Shown: positions 1 to 8,608, numbered from the stretch's first letter. The stretch is DNA of 37,830 bases from Candidatus Kapaibacterium sp. (GCA_025358765.1 JANYIG010000126.1:1-37830), one strand, 5' to 3'. Numbers and translations: made by a program. Notes: generated from the letters alone by a model not told the origin.

Positions 1-589
1 TTTCATCAAAGAACACGTCGGCATCTTCAAAGCTGCCAATAATTACGACGTGTTTGATGCCGAAACAGATGAACATTTGATGGAATGCCGTGAGAAGATA
101 GGATTTTCAACCAAAATACTGCGATTCACTCCGTTCAGGAGAGTCACGCCGTTTTGTTCAGTCGCGCAAACGCTTGGAGGTGACAGCCTTTTTATAGTAC
201 GCCGGGGAGTTACGTTTTGGATGTCGCAGATAGAAGTATTGGACAAGAACGAACAGCTTGTGGGAGCATTTAGACAACGATGGTCGTGGTTAGCGTTCTT
301 GAGTGGTTGGGGGTGCGCGAACGTTGATGTACTCAATCCTCAGGGACAAGTGATCTGCCGTATTGCGCCAGATTTCAATGTCGTACAATTCAGATTTGTG
401 ACTAAAGACAGCGAAGATGTTGCGGTGATTACCAAACAGTGGGCAGGTTTAGCACAAGAATTATTTACCTCGGCTGATAATTACATGCTTTCTATTGCTC
501 CAAATGTTGACAAAAAATCTCCGCTACGGCTGTTAATGCTGGCTGCAGTACTCTGTATAGATTTTGTGTTCAAAGAAGGGACGAAGTAA
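1..589 (+). CDS. Phospholipid scramblase / LURP-one-like protein, 5'-partial
   Basis: The reading frame is open from base 2 and has no start in the window, so this is the 3' part of a gene that begins upstream; the GTG at 50 is internal. The visible N-terminal residues FIKEHVGIFKAANNYDVFDA, then an acidic stretch, and the hydrophobic C-terminal LLMLAAVLCIDFVF helix followed by a charged end, match the bacterial branch of the scramblase/Tubby-like (LURP-one-related) fold as I know it. Members are 12-stranded beta barrels wrapped around a C-terminal hydrophobic helix. Their bacterial function is poorly established; lipid binding or scrambling is only inferred. The family call is fairly secure, the biochemical role is not. 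Confidence 0.7.
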   Translation, partial: FIKEHVGIFKAANNYDVFDAETDEHLMECREKIGFSTKILRFTPFRRVTPFCSVAQTLGGDSLFIVRRGVTFWMSQIEVLDKNEQLVGAFRQRWSWLAFLSGWGCANVDVLNPQGQVICRIAPDFNVVQFRFVTKDSEDVAVITKQWAGLAQELFTSADNYMLSIAPNVDKKSPLRLLMLAAVLCIDFVFKEGTK

Positions 590-629
590 CACTTACATTC
601 AAGCTCAAAATCTTTTTTGTATTTCCACT

Positions 630-836
630 ATGCTACAAACAATAAACGGCATTCTCAAACCGGATGGAAGTATTTATTTGCTTGAGAATATTACCATAAG
701 CCATTCGGTGCGAGTATTGATAACTGTCTTGAATGATGAGCCAGATATTGCATTCATGAGTGAACAAGCCCTTGCTCAAGATTGGCTTAACGACAAGGAG
801 GAAGAGGCGTGGCTCCATCTTCAACAGGCGCAATAG
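630..836 (+). CDS. Antitoxin-like small protein of a MazF/PemK-type toxin-antitoxin pair
   Basis: A 68-residue protein. A longer in-frame start exists at 564, inside the preceding gene, but the ATG at 630 gives the typical antitoxin N-terminus, MLQTINGILKPDGSIYLL. The pattern is a short beta-rich N-terminus (PDG.I.LLE), then RVLITVL, then an acidic helix SEQALAQDWLNDKEEEAWLHLQ. I recognise this as the layout of small antitoxins encoded directly before PemK/MazF toxins in cyanobacteria and related genomes. It would bind the toxin through the acidic C-terminal helix. The toxin gene overlapping its 3' end is broken, so this is probably an orphan antitoxin. The assignment rests on motif memory. 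Confidence 0.6.
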   Translation: MLQTINGILKPDGSIYLLENITISHSVRVLITVLNDEPDIAFMSEQALAQDWLNDKEEEAWLHLQQAQ

Positions 837-982
837 TTCTTGTCCCCTTCCCATTTTCTAACCTCGCACAAACAAAACTGCGTCCGGCATTAGTGTTGGC
901 TGCGGCACAGGGAAACGATTAGATATTATGCCAAATTACCAGCAACCCGTTTTCTGACCCAACAGCAATAGAAATACCATAG
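809..982 (+). pseudogene. Decayed MazF/PemK-family endoribonuclease toxin
   Basis: A frame opening with GTG at 809, overlapping the antitoxin's last 28 bases, reads GAIVLVPFPFSNLAQTKLRP and then ALVLAAAQGND. This is the characteristic MazF/PemK N-terminal SH3-like barrel (VPFPFS, K.RPALVL). A TAG at 920-922 interrupts the frame where the family normally has Trp. In the same frame the text continues ILCQITSNPFSDPTAIEIP, still clearly family-like, until a second TAG at 980-982. The C-terminal half is absent. A near-perfect 11-bp tandem duplication (971-981, 982-992) lies at the break. The gene is therefore inactivated by one nonsense change and a truncation. Confidence 0.7.
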
Positions 983-992
983 AAATACCATG
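971..992 (+). repeat. 11-bp tandem duplication at the toxin break point
   Basis: GAAATACCATA is followed at once by GAAATACCATG (10 of 11 identical). It lies exactly where homology to the MazF/PemK family ends, so it may mark a slippage or deletion scar. From here to 1109 I see no gene. Confidence 0.7.
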
Positions 993-1109
993 AAGTGATT
1001 TTGTGCTGGGTTCGTTGCAGCGAGTGAGTTACGCTCGTCCAAGGAAGCTTTTTATTGGTCGTATTCCAAGCATTTTCGCTCACTCTTTTGCACTATTCGC
1101 CCCTAGCAA

Positions 1110-1577
1110 ATGAATCTTCAAGACCTGCTTTCGGGAAAGAAAAAAAGCCTCACAATTGTCGTGAGTGTGGCGGTATTACTTGGCTTTGGCGTACTGGTGA
1201 TTATGGCGAGCGTTTTCAAAGCATTTGCACCCCCCATCAACCCCGTGATTGAACGCTCGGACGAGCTCGTCCGCCAAGGCGACCAAATCCAACTCAACCT
1301 CCTGAATGGCTGCGGCGACCAAGGCGTGGCGCGGCAAACGATGAATTATCTGCGTAAAACGGGCTTCGATGTTGTAGAAATTGAGAATTATTCGCGGTTT
1401 TCGGTGCAACGCTCGTTTGTGATAGACCGCGTGGGCGACTCGTTATCCGCCCAAAAAACCGCCAAAGCATTAGGCATTGCGGATTCGTTACTTATCAGGC
1501 GCGTAGATTCCACACTCTATGTGCGGTGCAGTGTCGTATTGGGCAAGGATTATCGTACATTAAAGCCGTTCCAATAA
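1110..1577 (+). CDS. LytR C-terminal (LytR_C) domain membrane-anchored protein
   Basis: 155 residues. There is a short basic cytoplasmic N-terminus (SGKKKS), one membrane segment at about residues 15-37, then an exported domain at about 58-150. That domain has the LytR_C signature: a strand IQLNLLNGCGDQGVA, a helix, VVEIENYSRF, then FVIDRVGD and a late AKALGI helix. LytR_C modules often follow LytR-CpsA-Psr cell-wall ligase domains, but here the module stands alone on an anchor. In related genomes such proteins often sit near rsfS and cell-envelope genes; here it lies between a dead toxin and tRNA-Cys. A role in the envelope is inferred. The ATG at 1110 is the only start that keeps the membrane anchor; no clear Shine-Dalgarno site. 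Confidence 0.75.
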   Translation: MNLQDLLSGKKKSLTIVVSVAVLLGFGVLVIMASVFKAFAPPINPVIERSDELVRQGDQIQLNLLNGCGDQGVARQTMNYLRKTGFDVVEIENYSRFSVQRSFVIDRVGDSLSAQKTAKALGIADSLLIRRVDSTLYVRCSVVLGKDYRTLKPFQ

Positions 1578-1638
1578 CGTTGTGCCAAGCCATATAGTCT
1601 TTTTCTCGGTGTTTTTTGCATCGTGGGGAAAACGAAAT

Positions 1639-1670
1639 TTTGCGTACTATTAGCAAAAATTCTATATTTG
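1639..1670 (+). promoter_or_regulatory. Bacteroidota-type sigma-A promoter for tRNA-Cys
   Basis: TTTG at 1639-1642 and TATATTTG at 1663-1670 are separated by 20 nt. This fits the -33 TTTG and -7 TAnnTTTG consensus of Bacteroidota housekeeping promoters. The predicted start would be near 1676, about 35 nt before the tRNA. The transcript could continue into efp. Confidence 0.7.
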
Positions 1671-1711
1671 TAGTCTGTACTTCAAAAAAACGAAGCACTT
1701 TTAGGGCAATT

Positions 1712-1782
1712 GGAGACGTGGCCGAGCGGTTAGGCAGAGGTCTGCAAAACCTTTTACAGCGGTTCAAATCCGCTCGTCTCCT
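1712..1782 (+). tRNA. tRNA-Cys (GCA)
   Basis: Folds as a complete cloverleaf of 71 nt. The acceptor stem pairs GGAGACG with CGTCTCC (7 bp), the D arm pairs GCC with GGC, the anticodon stem pairs GAGGT with ACCTT around loop CTGCAAA, and the T stem pairs AGCGG with CCGCT around TTCAAAT. The anticodon is GCA at 1744-1746. The discriminator base is U, the usual base for bacterial tRNA-Cys. CCA is not encoded. Confidence 0.95.
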
Positions 1783-1863
1783 CACTTTTTATCATTACGA
1801 ATTCAGAGTTAAGAATTGTTGAACAATGGCATTCTTGATTCATCATGTTGACTAACTGATTTT

Positions 1864-2427
1864 ATGAGTACAACAGCAGATTTGCGTAGAGGCGCTGTTA
1901 TTAAGTTTAATAACGATCCTTGTCTTGTTCTTGAATCCGAACACCGCACGCCTGGCAACCTTCGTGCGTTCTATCAAGTGAAAATGCGGAATCTTCGGAG
2001 CGGAAAACTGCTCGAAAACCGCTTCCGTTCTGGCGAGAGTATTGATTTTCTGCGGGTAGAAAAACGGGTATTTCAATATCTCTACAAAGACGGTGACAGC
2101 TTTGTATTTATGAATAACGATGATTACGAACAAATTTCGGTTGACCCGAAAATTGTCGGCGATGTCGCAAAATTCCTTAAAGAGGGCGTCAATGTTGATA
2201 TTTCCACGAACGAAGGCGAAGTTATGTCGGTGGATGCTCCGGCACACGTGAATTTGCGTGTAACACACACGGAGCCGGGCGTTCGGGGCGATACAGTGAA
2301 CAACATTATGAAGCCGGCAACGCTTGAAACGGGCGCAGCGATTACGGTGCCGATTTTTGTCAACGAAGGTGATTTGATTCGCATTGACACTGCTACCGGT
2401 TCATACATTGAGCGCGTGAAAGCATAA
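1864..2427 (+). CDS. efp: Translation elongation factor P
   Basis: 187 residues, the full family length, with the three beta-barrel domains (KOW-like N-domain, central OB, C-terminal OB ending TGSYIERVKA). EF-P binds between the P and E sites and rescues ribosomes stalled on polyproline. The N-domain tip reads HRTPGNLRAFYQ. The residue aligned with the modified Lys34 of E. coli (PGK) or Arg32 of Pseudomonas (SGR) is Asn32 here, with Arg34 two positions on. As I remember it, this tip is typical of Chlorobi relatives; it implies no EpmA-type lysylation. The gene precedes accB and accC, a common conserved order. The start is the ATG at 1864, 81 nt after tRNA-Cys. Confidence 0.96.
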   Translation: MSTTADLRRGAVIKFNNDPCLVLESEHRTPGNLRAFYQVKMRNLRSGKLLENRFRSGESIDFLRVEKRVFQYLYKDGDSFVFMNNDDYEQISVDPKIVGDVAKFLKEGVNVDISTNEGEVMSVDAPAHVNLRVTHTEPGVRGDTVNNIMKPATLETGAAITVPIFVNEGDLIRIDTATGSYIERVKA

Positions 2428-2452
2428 AGTACAAAAACGTAAGCAAAGCGTC

Positions 2453-2484
2453 TTCAATTAAACGTACCCATTCAGATAATTGAA
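2453..2484. repeat. 8-bp inverted repeat in the efp-accB gap
   Basis: TTCAATTA at 2453-2460 and TAATTGAA at 2477-2484 are perfect inverted copies 16 nt apart, ending 9 nt before the accB start. They could form a leader hairpin or an operator. Without a T-tract it is not a convincing terminator. Confidence 0.35.
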
Positions 2485-2493
2485 CCTTGAACT

Positions 2494-3051
2494 ATGGACT
2501 TAAATTACCTGCGCCGACTTCTGAAAATTTTTGATGAGAGTACAGCCGTTGAATTAGAGATTGAAGAAGAAGGCGTTACGCTTCGCATGACCAAACAAGG
2601 TGAGGGTTCTGCGATGGCATCGTTTGCGCCGCCGCCGTATGCTGGGCAGCAATATGCTGGTCAATACATGCCGCAACCGCCCATCTACCATGTTCCTTCA
2701 ATGATGCCACAGTCTCCTCCAGTGGCAGCGCCCATGCCAGCCGCCCCCGTAGCTGCTGCACCTGAGATTCAAGCTCCTCCAGCAGAGGTAAAACCTACGG
2801 CTTCCTCCAAAACGCATCAAATCACATCGCCGATTGTCGGTACGTTCTATCGTTCGCCATCGCCGGATACTGCTTCATTCGTGCAGGTTGGCGACCGCAT
2901 CAATGCTGGCTCCACATTGTGTATTGTGGAAGCAATGAAGCTTATGAACGAGATTGAAAGCGATGTGTCTGGTACAATAGTAAAAATTCTTGTTGAGAAT
3001 GCTCAACCGGTTGAATACAATCAGCCGCTCATGATTGTCGAACTTGATTAA
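2494..3051 (+). CDS. accB: Acetyl-CoA carboxylase biotin carboxyl carrier protein
   Basis: 185 residues. A short N-terminal helical domain (about 1-35, [15 protein letters not shown]) is followed by a long flexible linker rich in Pro, Ala, Gln and Tyr (about 40-105), then the biotinyl domain (108-185). The biotin attachment motif EAMKLMNE puts the biotinylated lysine at residue 149, and the thumb-like [14 protein letters not shown] is present. The protein carries CO2 between biotin carboxylase and the carboxyltransferase in the first step of fatty acid synthesis. accC follows 94 nt downstream. The AccA/AccD subunits are not in the window. Confidence 0.96.
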   Translation: MDLNYLRRLLKIFDESTAVELEIEEEGVTLRMTKQGEGSAMASFAPPPYAGQQYAGQYMPQPPIYHVPSMMPQSPPVAAPMPAAPVAAAPEIQAPPAEVKPTASSKTHQITSPIVGTFYRSPSPDTASFVQVGDRINAGSTLCIVEAMKLMNEIESDVSGTIVKILVENAQPVEYNQPLMIVELD

Positions 3052-3053
3052 CA

Positions 3054-3083
3054 GTCATTGGTCATCAGTCATTGGTCATTTGG
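3054..3083 (+). repeat. Heptanucleotide array, accB-accC spacer, left half
   Basis: Consecutive units GTCATTG, GTCATCA, GTCATTG, GTCATTTG follow directly after the accB stop codon. It is one of seven arrays of this family in the window. It faces an inverted partner at 3111-3138. Confidence 0.8.
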
Positions 3084-3110
3084 CAAACGTGAGAAGTTGG
3101 AATGATTACG

Positions 3111-3138
3111 ACTGACTGCTGACCAATGCCCAATGACT
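3111..3138 (-). repeat. Heptanucleotide array, accB-accC spacer, right half (inverted)
   Basis: Read on the minus strand the units are GTCATTG, GGCATTG, GTCAGCA, GTCAGT. This is inverted relative to 3054-3083, so an accB-accC transcript could fold back on itself just before the accC start at 3146. Confidence 0.75.
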
Positions 3139-3145
3139 ACGAACT

Positions 3146-4489
3146 ATGCTCAAGAAAGTCCTTATCGCCAATCGTGGCGAAATCGCGCTTCGCGTTATCC
3201 GTGCTTGCCACGAACTCGGCATCAAAGCTGTTGCCGTTTATTCCGAAGCCGACCGTAGTGCTCTTCATGTCCGTTTTGCTGACGAAGCAATTTGCATCGG
3301 ACCGGCAACCAGCCGCAATAGTTACCTCAAAATTCCCTCGCTCATCTCTGCTGCCGAAATCAGTCGCGCGGATGCTATCCATCCGGGTTATGGCTTTTTG
3401 TCGGAAAATGCAGAGTTCGCGCAAATTTGTATGGATTGCGGGTTTACCTTTATCGGTCCAAAGCCTGATTCCATCACGCGCATGGGTAATAAATCCATGG
3501 CAAAAGAAACCATGCGTGCCGCAAACGTTCCCGTAATTCCGGGCAGCGAAGGTATTGTTTCCACGTTGGAGGAAGCACGAACGGTCGTTGAGAGTATGGG
3601 TGTTCCCGTGATGCTCAAAGCATCTGCTGGCGGGGGTGGCAAAGGTATGAGGCTTGTGACGACGATGGACGAACTCGAAAATGCGTTCGTCACGGCTCGA
3701 ACGGAAGCCGAAGCCGCGTTTAATAATCCCGATTTGTACGTCGAGAAATTTGTCGAATCGCCGCGCCACATTGAAATTCAGGTGTTTGGCGACATGCACG
3801 GGAATATCGTGCATCTGAACGAGCGGGAATGCTCCATTCAGCGCCGTCACCAGAAGTTGATTGAAGAATCACCTTCGCCGATTATGGACGAAGATCTGCG
3901 TCGCAAAATGGGCGAAGCAGCCATAAAAGCCGCCAAAGCAGTAGATTATCAGGGAGCAGGGACGATTGAGTTTCTTGTGGACAAACACCGCAATTTTTAC
4001 TTTATGGAGATGAACACGCGGATTCAAGTGGAACATCCCGTAACGGAAGAAGCCATCGGTATTGACCTCGTGAAAGAGCAGTTGCTCGTGGCTGGGGGTG
4101 CAAAGCTGTCTATCGGCGACGCTCCGCCACGCAAACACGCCATTGAATGCCGCATCAATGCCGAAGACCCGTATCACAATTATCGTCCGTCGCCGGGCAA
4201 AATCACGGCGCTCCATTTTCCGGGCGGTCCGGGTGTTCGCGTGGATTCGCACATCTATCAAGGCTACGAAATTCCGCCGTATTACGATTCACTTATTGCT
4301 AAACTTATCACGTTTGGCGAAACACGCGACGAGGCTATCAGCCGCATGAAACGGTCATTGCAGGAGTTTGTGATTGAAGGCATCCACACGACGATTCCGT
4401 TCCACTTGAAGATGATGGATAATAAAGATTTTATTGCGGGTGAGTTTGATACGAAATATCTTGATACGCATGATTGGCAGCAGTTTTGA
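3146..4489 (+). CDS. accC: Acetyl-CoA carboxylase, biotin carboxylase subunit
   Basis: 447 residues, the full family length. Starts [17 protein letters not shown], the standard N-terminal fold. The ATP-grasp glycine loop GGGGKGMR lies at about 162-169, with the downstream catalytic block [16 protein letters not shown] and the C-terminal biotin carboxylase domain ([30 protein letters not shown]). It uses ATP and bicarbonate to carboxylate the biotin on AccB. The intact catalytic motifs and close accB leave little doubt. The start codon lies eight bases after a heptanucleotide repeat array. Confidence 0.97.
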   Translation: MLKKVLIANRGEIALRVIRACHELGIKAVAVYSEADRSALHVRFADEAICIGPATSRNSYLKIPSLISAAEISRADAIHPGYGFLSENAEFAQICMDCGFTFIGPKPDSITRMGNKSMAKETMRAANVPVIPGSEGIVSTLEEARTVVESMGVPVMLKASAGGGGKGMRLVTTMDELENAFVTARTEAEAAFNNPDLYVEKFVESPRHIEIQVFGDMHGNIVHLNERECSIQRRHQKLIEESPSPIMDEDLRRKMGEAAIKAAKAVDYQGAGTIEFLVDKHRNFYFMEMNTRIQVEHPVTEEAIGIDLVKEQLLVAGGAKLSIGDAPPRKHAIECRINAEDPYHNYRPSPGKITALHFPGGPGVRVDSHIYQGYEIPPYYDSLIAKLITFGETRDEAISRMKRSLQEFVIEGIHTTIPFHLKMMDNKDFIAGEFDTKYLDTHDWQQF

Positions 4490-4531
4490 GGTAATTTTAA
4501 GGGTATTTTCTACACCTATTTGATTCTAATC

Positions 4532-5059
4532 ATGACAGCACAAACCATCTTCAAACGCTTTACGCGCACCAAAGAACAATGGGAACAAGCATTAGAGAGC
4601 TATACGGACGAACAATTTCTCCGTAAGCCCGATGCAGATTCGTGGTCTGTTGGGCAGGTCTATGTGCATCTTACCCAAAGTACGCTTCGTTTTCATCTGA
4701 AACAGGTGGAGCAATGCCTGACGGAAACCACGACACACGTGAACGAGAGCAAAACCTTTCCGGGCAACGTGAGCTTTTTGCTGGGTTCATTCCCGCCAGT
4801 TCGCATTAAAGTGCCGCCCTCACCGGAATATACGCCCAAGCAGCCGGAAAACCGTGAGCAAGTGCGGGCAGGGTTTGCAGAACTAACGAAGGCGATGCAA
4901 GCAGCAACAGAGCGGCTTGCGGCAAACCCACCAAGCGGCAAAACAAAACACCCTCGACTTGGCTATTTTAGCGCTTTGGAGTGGTTTCGGTTGATTGAAA
5001 TGCACTTCCGTCATCATCTACGCCAAAAAGAACGCCTTGACAAGTTTTTGCAAGCCTAA
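4532..5059 (+). CDS. DinB-like four-helix-bundle protein
   Basis: 175 residues from the ATG at 4532; an in-frame TTG at 4520 would add four residues and is less likely. The pattern matches the DinB/YfiT superfamily: an N-terminal helix, then DSWSVGQVYVHLTQ, a middle insert, and a C-terminal helix with FRLIEMHFRHHLRQKERL. The histidine in VYVHLTQ and the pair in MHFRHHLRQ are the expected metal ligands. Members include thiol-S-transferases and damage-inducible proteins of unknown activity; no specific substrate can be inferred. It follows accC by 42 nt and could share its transcript. Confidence 0.75.
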   Translation: MTAQTIFKRFTRTKEQWEQALESYTDEQFLRKPDADSWSVGQVYVHLTQSTLRFHLKQVEQCLTETTTHVNESKTFPGNVSFLLGSFPPVRIKVPPSPEYTPKQPENREQVRAGFAELTKAMQAATERLAANPPSGKTKHPRLGYFSALEWFRLIEMHFRHHLRQKERLDKFLQA

Positions 5060-5169
5060 ACCTGATAAATAGAGTTTATTCCGATTATTGTACGCGGCTG
5101 TCATGACATACAAACGTAATCGCCTCCAATACCTAATTCAATTTTTTATACGTATTTCAGCATAAAGCC

Positions 5170-5550
5170 ATGAACTTCCCAGAAAATCTTCGGTACACAA
5201 AAGAACACGAATGGGTGCGCGTTGAAGGAACTATCGGCGTTGTGGGCATTACTGACCACGCGCAAAGCGAACTCGGCGACATTGTCTATGTAGATATTCC
5301 CGACGCTTCGGCGGAGATAAAAGAAGGCGACACGTTTGGTACGATTGAAGCCGTGAAGACCGTAGCCGACTTGTTTGCGCCCGTGAGCGGCAAAATTGTG
5401 GAAGTCCACACTGCGCTGAACGATTCGCCGGAATTTGTCAATAACGACCCGTATAACGATGGATGGATTGTCAAAATTGAATTGGCGAACCCGTCGGAAG
5501 TGGATGCGCTGATGGACGTAGCCGCATACAAAGCCTTGATTGGGCAATAA
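5170..5550 (+). CDS. gcvH: Glycine cleavage system H protein
   Basis: 126 residues, full length. Opens with [19 protein letters not shown], the standard start, followed by [17 protein letters not shown]. The lipoyl-attachment motif is [16 protein letters not shown], with lysine 63 as the lipoylated residue (most homologues read ESVKA). The protein shuttles the aminomethyl group between the P, T and L proteins in glycine breakdown. None of the partner genes is in the window. Confidence 0.95.
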   Translation: MNFPENLRYTKEHEWVRVEGTIGVVGITDHAQSELGDIVYVDIPDASAEIKEGDTFGTIEAVKTVADLFAPVSGKIVEVHTALNDSPEFVNNDPYNDGWIVKIELANPSEVDALMDVAAYKALIGQ

Positions 5551-5560
5551 TAAAACCAAA

Positions 5561-6091
5561 ATGAATCCAATTCGCGTACTCCTTATTCCCGGTTTGTGGA
5601 ACTCCGGCGTGGAGCATTGGCAATCCTACTGGGAGCGCGAGAACGAGGGCTTCGTGCGCGTGGAACAGGGCGATTGGGAAACACCAAAACGGCCCGAGTG
5701 GGTCACGGCGCTGGATGCGGCTGTACATGGGGCTGGCAGCGATGTTGTGCTGGTCGCACACAGTCTAGGGTGCGCGACGGTTGCACATTGGTCAGCGCAG
5801 ACGAAATATCGGGTGAAAGGTGCATTGCTTGTTGCGCCCAGCGACGTAGAAGCACCATTGTATCCGCCCGGTACGAAAGGTTTTATCCCGATGCCGCTTG
5901 AAGGGTTGCCTTTTCCAAGTATTGTTGCCGCAAGCTCGGACGATGAATATGTGACGCTCGAACGAGCGCAATTTTTTGCGGCGGCATGGGGAAGCCGACT
6001 CGAAAACATCGGCGCAGCCGGACATATCAATACCGCAAGTAATCTCGGTTCGTGGGAACAAGGAATGAAGCTACTTCGGGAGCTTTTGTAA
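5561..6091 (+). CDS. RBBP9/YdeN-family serine hydrolase
   Basis: 176 residues from the ATG at 5561, 10 nt after gcvH; an upstream in-frame TTG at 5540 overlaps gcvH and is less likely. The order matches the small RBBP9/YdeN alpha/beta hydrolases: RVLLIPGLWNSGVEHWQ, then LVAHSLGC with the nucleophile Ser, LVAPSDVE, an acidic SDDEYV and GAAGHIN with the catalytic His. Substrates of bacterial members are largely unknown; esterase activity is inferred. It converges with the regulator gene that ends at 6144. Confidence 0.85.
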   Translation: MNPIRVLLIPGLWNSGVEHWQSYWERENEGFVRVEQGDWETPKRPEWVTALDAAVHGAGSDVVLVAHSLGCATVAHWSAQTKYRVKGALLVAPSDVEAPLYPPGTKGFIPMPLEGLPFPSIVAASSDDEYVTLERAQFFAAAWGSRLENIGAAGHINTASNLGSWEQGMKLLRELL

Positions 6092-6143
6092 GTTCTGTCT
6101 CGAATTGTTCTTTGCCGATTGTTCCTTGCTACTATGACAAACT

Positions 6144-6791
6144 TCACTCCACAAAAATTTGCTCCGCAGCAGTCGTCTGGATAATGTGCTGCGCCATTCC
6201 AATTTGCACCGTGAATGTTTGATTGACTGTTGTTCTGGCAACAAGTTCTACGGCAGCATTAGGAACCAAGCCGATTTCCGCACAATAACGCAAAAACTCC
6301 GGTGCTGCGTCCGACACACGACGCACAGTCACACACTCACCCTCATCGACACTGGAAAGAGCACGGTTGAACACTTTGGGGATAGTACCGTCTTTGGCGG
6401 GAATAGGGTCGCCGTGCGGATCGTGCGTAGGATTGCCAAGCATCGCCGCAATGCGGTCTTCAAACTCCTCAGAGATGTGATGCTCCAATTGCTCTGCTTC
6501 GTCGTGTACCTTGTCCCACGAGTATCCAAGTGCTTCTTGAAGGTATAATTCTAACAAACGATGATGACGAATAATCTCCAATGCGGCTTTACATCCGGCA
6601 TCGGAGAGAATCACGCCTTTGTACGAAACATGCGTCGCCAAATTCATTTCGGTCAGGCGCTTGAGCATATTCGTCACCGATGCTGGCGTTACCTTGAGTT
6701 CACGGGCGATGTCGTTCGTCGTCACCGCCGCACCGTCCTCGCCGAGCTTATAGATGACTTTGAGATAATCTTGTACGGCTTGCGTCAGCAT
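6144..6791 (-). CDS. DtxR/MntR-family metal-dependent transcriptional regulator
   Basis: 215 residues from the ATG at 6791, which gives MLTQAVQDYLKVIYKL, the usual family start. A TTG at 6899 would add 36 residues with no family character. An N-terminal winged helix (VTTNDIARELKVTPASVTNMLKRL) is followed by a dimerisation domain with metal ligands and a C-terminal FeoA/SH3-like domain (about 140-215). Asp8 stands where DtxR has Met10, and DEAEQLEHH has Glu where DtxR has Cys102; both resemble the manganese sensor MntR rather than iron-sensing DtxR, although MntR's Glu11 is Lys here. Mn(II) sensing is inferred. No metal transporter is adjacent; the upstream gene on this strand is an acyl-CoA ligase. 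Confidence 0.88.
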   Translation of the reverse strand: MLTQAVQDYLKVIYKLGEDGAAVTTNDIARELKVTPASVTNMLKRLTEMNLATHVSYKGVILSDAGCKAALEIIRHHRLLELYLQEALGYSWDKVHDEAEQLEHHISEEFEDRIAAMLGNPTHDPHGDPIPAKDGTIPKVFNRALSSVDEGECVTVRRVSDAAPEFLRYCAEIGLVPNAAVELVARTTVNQTFTVQIGMAQHIIQTTAAEQIFVE

Positions 6792-6901
6792 GGATTGGCG
6801 CGTTGGTGGACAGTCAGCGAATAGTAAATTGATGGTAAAAATAGCACATTCGGGCGTAGCAGCCAACAATTCGCTGCTTGTCAGGTTTTCATTCAGCAAA
6901 A

Positions 6902-8464
6902 TTAGCTAATTTTTTGGCGTTCGCGTTCGATCAACACACGGCGAAGAATCTTGCCGGAGGCAGATTTGGGAATTTCATCAATAAATTCCAACATCCGCAG
7001 TTTTTTGTATGGGGCCACTTGTGCCGCAACGTAATCCATGAGTTCTTCGGCAGTAACTTCCGATTTTTTTACCACAAATGCCTTCGGAACCTCACCTGAT
7101 TCCTCGTCCGGCGCGGGAATAACAGCAGCATCGCCCACCGCCACGTGTCCAAGCAAAATGCTTTCCAATTCCGCTGGAGCCACTTGATACCCGCGATATT
7201 TGATAAATTCCTTGAATCTGTCCACCACATACACATACCCTTCTGCATCTATATAGCCGATGTCGCCCGTGTGAAGCCATCCTTCCTCGTCGAGCGCTTC
7301 TTCGGTGGCTTTAGGGTTGTTGAGATACCCCTTCATCACCTGCGGACCGCGAAACAATAGCTCACCAATTTCCGTTACGCCAAGTTCCTTCTTGGTTTCG
7401 GTGCTGATAATTTTGAGCTCCGTGTTCGGTGCGATTGGACCAACAGATGCCAGTTTTATAGGGGCGCTGGGGCTGTTCATGTTTGTGACGGGGCTTGCCT
7501 CGGTCATACCATACCCTTGTTTGACGATGCAACCAATCCGATCCGCACAGGCTTTTGCTACTGCCTCCGACATAGGCGCAGCGCCAGAAGTAAGGTATTG
7601 AATGCTTGAAAGGTCGTAATTGTCTATCATCGGATGTTTTGCAAGGGCAAGCATAATCGGCGGCACGATGTACGCCCGTGTGATTTTGTGCTGCTGCACG
7701 AGTTCGAGGAAAAGCTGCAAGTCGAAACGCGGCATTGTAACGATTTTTGCATTTTCGTAGAGCATTCCCGCCATGATACACGTCATTCCATAAATATGAA
7801 AAAACGGCAACACGGCTATCATACTGTCGCCGGGTGTGAGTTGTTCAAGAGATATCACCTGACGAATATTCGCCGTTAAATTATGGTGCGTCAGCATTAC
7901 ACCCTTCGGCAGACCCGTTGTACCACTTGAATACGGCAGCACGACAACATCTTCTTTCGGATTGAATGGTATTACGGGCATTTGTCCGTCACCCGCCATT
8001 AGCGCTGAAAATGGCGTTGCGCCTTCACCCTCACCAAATACAACTACCTCCTGAATACCCGCTTGTTTGGCGGCTTCGAGGGCATTCGGCAGAAACATCG
8101 GAATCGTTATTAGAAATTTCGCTTTGGCATCCTTGAGTTGATGCGCGAGTTCGTTCACAGTGTAAAGCGGATTGACCGTGGTAACGATGCCGCCTGCCAT
8201 TGCCGTACCGAAAAATGCAAACGCATATTCAGGGATATTCGGGCTGTAAATCGCAACCGTTTCGCCTTTGAGCAAGCCGCGTTTGATAAGGTTCGATGCC
8301 ACAAGCCTGATAGCGCCTGAAAGCTGCGCGTATGTGTATGAACGCCCACTTGGACCATCCACGAGAGCAGTATTTGTAGGGAAGAGGCTTGCCTTATTCA
8401 GAATCAAGTCGTGAAGCGTGATTTCGGGCAATGCTGCGTCGGGGAAAGGGCTGCGGAATATCAT
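6902..8464 (-). CDS. AMP-dependent acyl-CoA synthetase, 4-coumarate/fatty-acid--CoA ligase type
   Basis: 520 residues, full length. The ATP-binding loop YSSGTTGLPKG lies at about 178-188, followed by the adenylate motif GYGMTEASP, the hinge region GWLHTGDIGYID and the C-terminal lysine motif PKSASGKILRR. The enzyme activates a carboxylic acid as acyl-AMP and loads it on CoA. The sequence is closest in feel to plant-type 4CL and medium/long-chain ligases; the real substrate cannot be read from sequence. It precedes the MntR-like gene by 110 nt and follows the IcmF-like gene by 144 nt on the same strand, which fits a role in acyl-CoA metabolism. Confidence 0.92.
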   Translation of the reverse strand: MIFRSPFPDAALPEITLHDLILNKASLFPTNTALVDGPSGRSYTYAQLSGAIRLVASNLIKRGLLKGETVAIYSPNIPEYAFAFFGTAMAGGIVTTVNPLYTVNELAHQLKDAKAKFLITIPMFLPNALEAAKQAGIQEVVVFGEGEGATPFSALMAGDGQMPVIPFNPKEDVVVLPYSSGTTGLPKGVMLTHHNLTANIRQVISLEQLTPGDSMIAVLPFFHIYGMTCIMAGMLYENAKIVTMPRFDLQLFLELVQQHKITRAYIVPPIMLALAKHPMIDNYDLSSIQYLTSGAAPMSEAVAKACADRIGCIVKQGYGMTEASPVTNMNSPSAPIKLASVGPIAPNTELKIISTETKKELGVTEIGELLFRGPQVMKGYLNNPKATEEALDEEGWLHTGDIGYIDAEGYVYVVDRFKEFIKYRGYQVAPAELESILLGHVAVGDAAVIPAPDEESGEVPKAFVVKKSEVTAEELMDYVAAQVAPYKKLRMLEFIDEIPKSASGKILRRVLIERERQKIS

Positions 8465-8608
8465 AATTGTGGTATGATAAGTCGTTTAGGGAAACGAATG
8501 GAAGAACTGTGGAATTGTGCTGGCGGTGAAAATAAAACAGAATTTCATCTCCGCAAACAAAAAAACACAGTCACACACAATACTTCGCACAGCTTCCGCA
8601 AAACGGCG

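Noticed and set aside
3126-3536. Alternative frame starting with an ATG in the accC leader array
   Set aside because: The ATG comes from the heptanucleotide repeat, and the frame overlaps accC out of phase with no family character.
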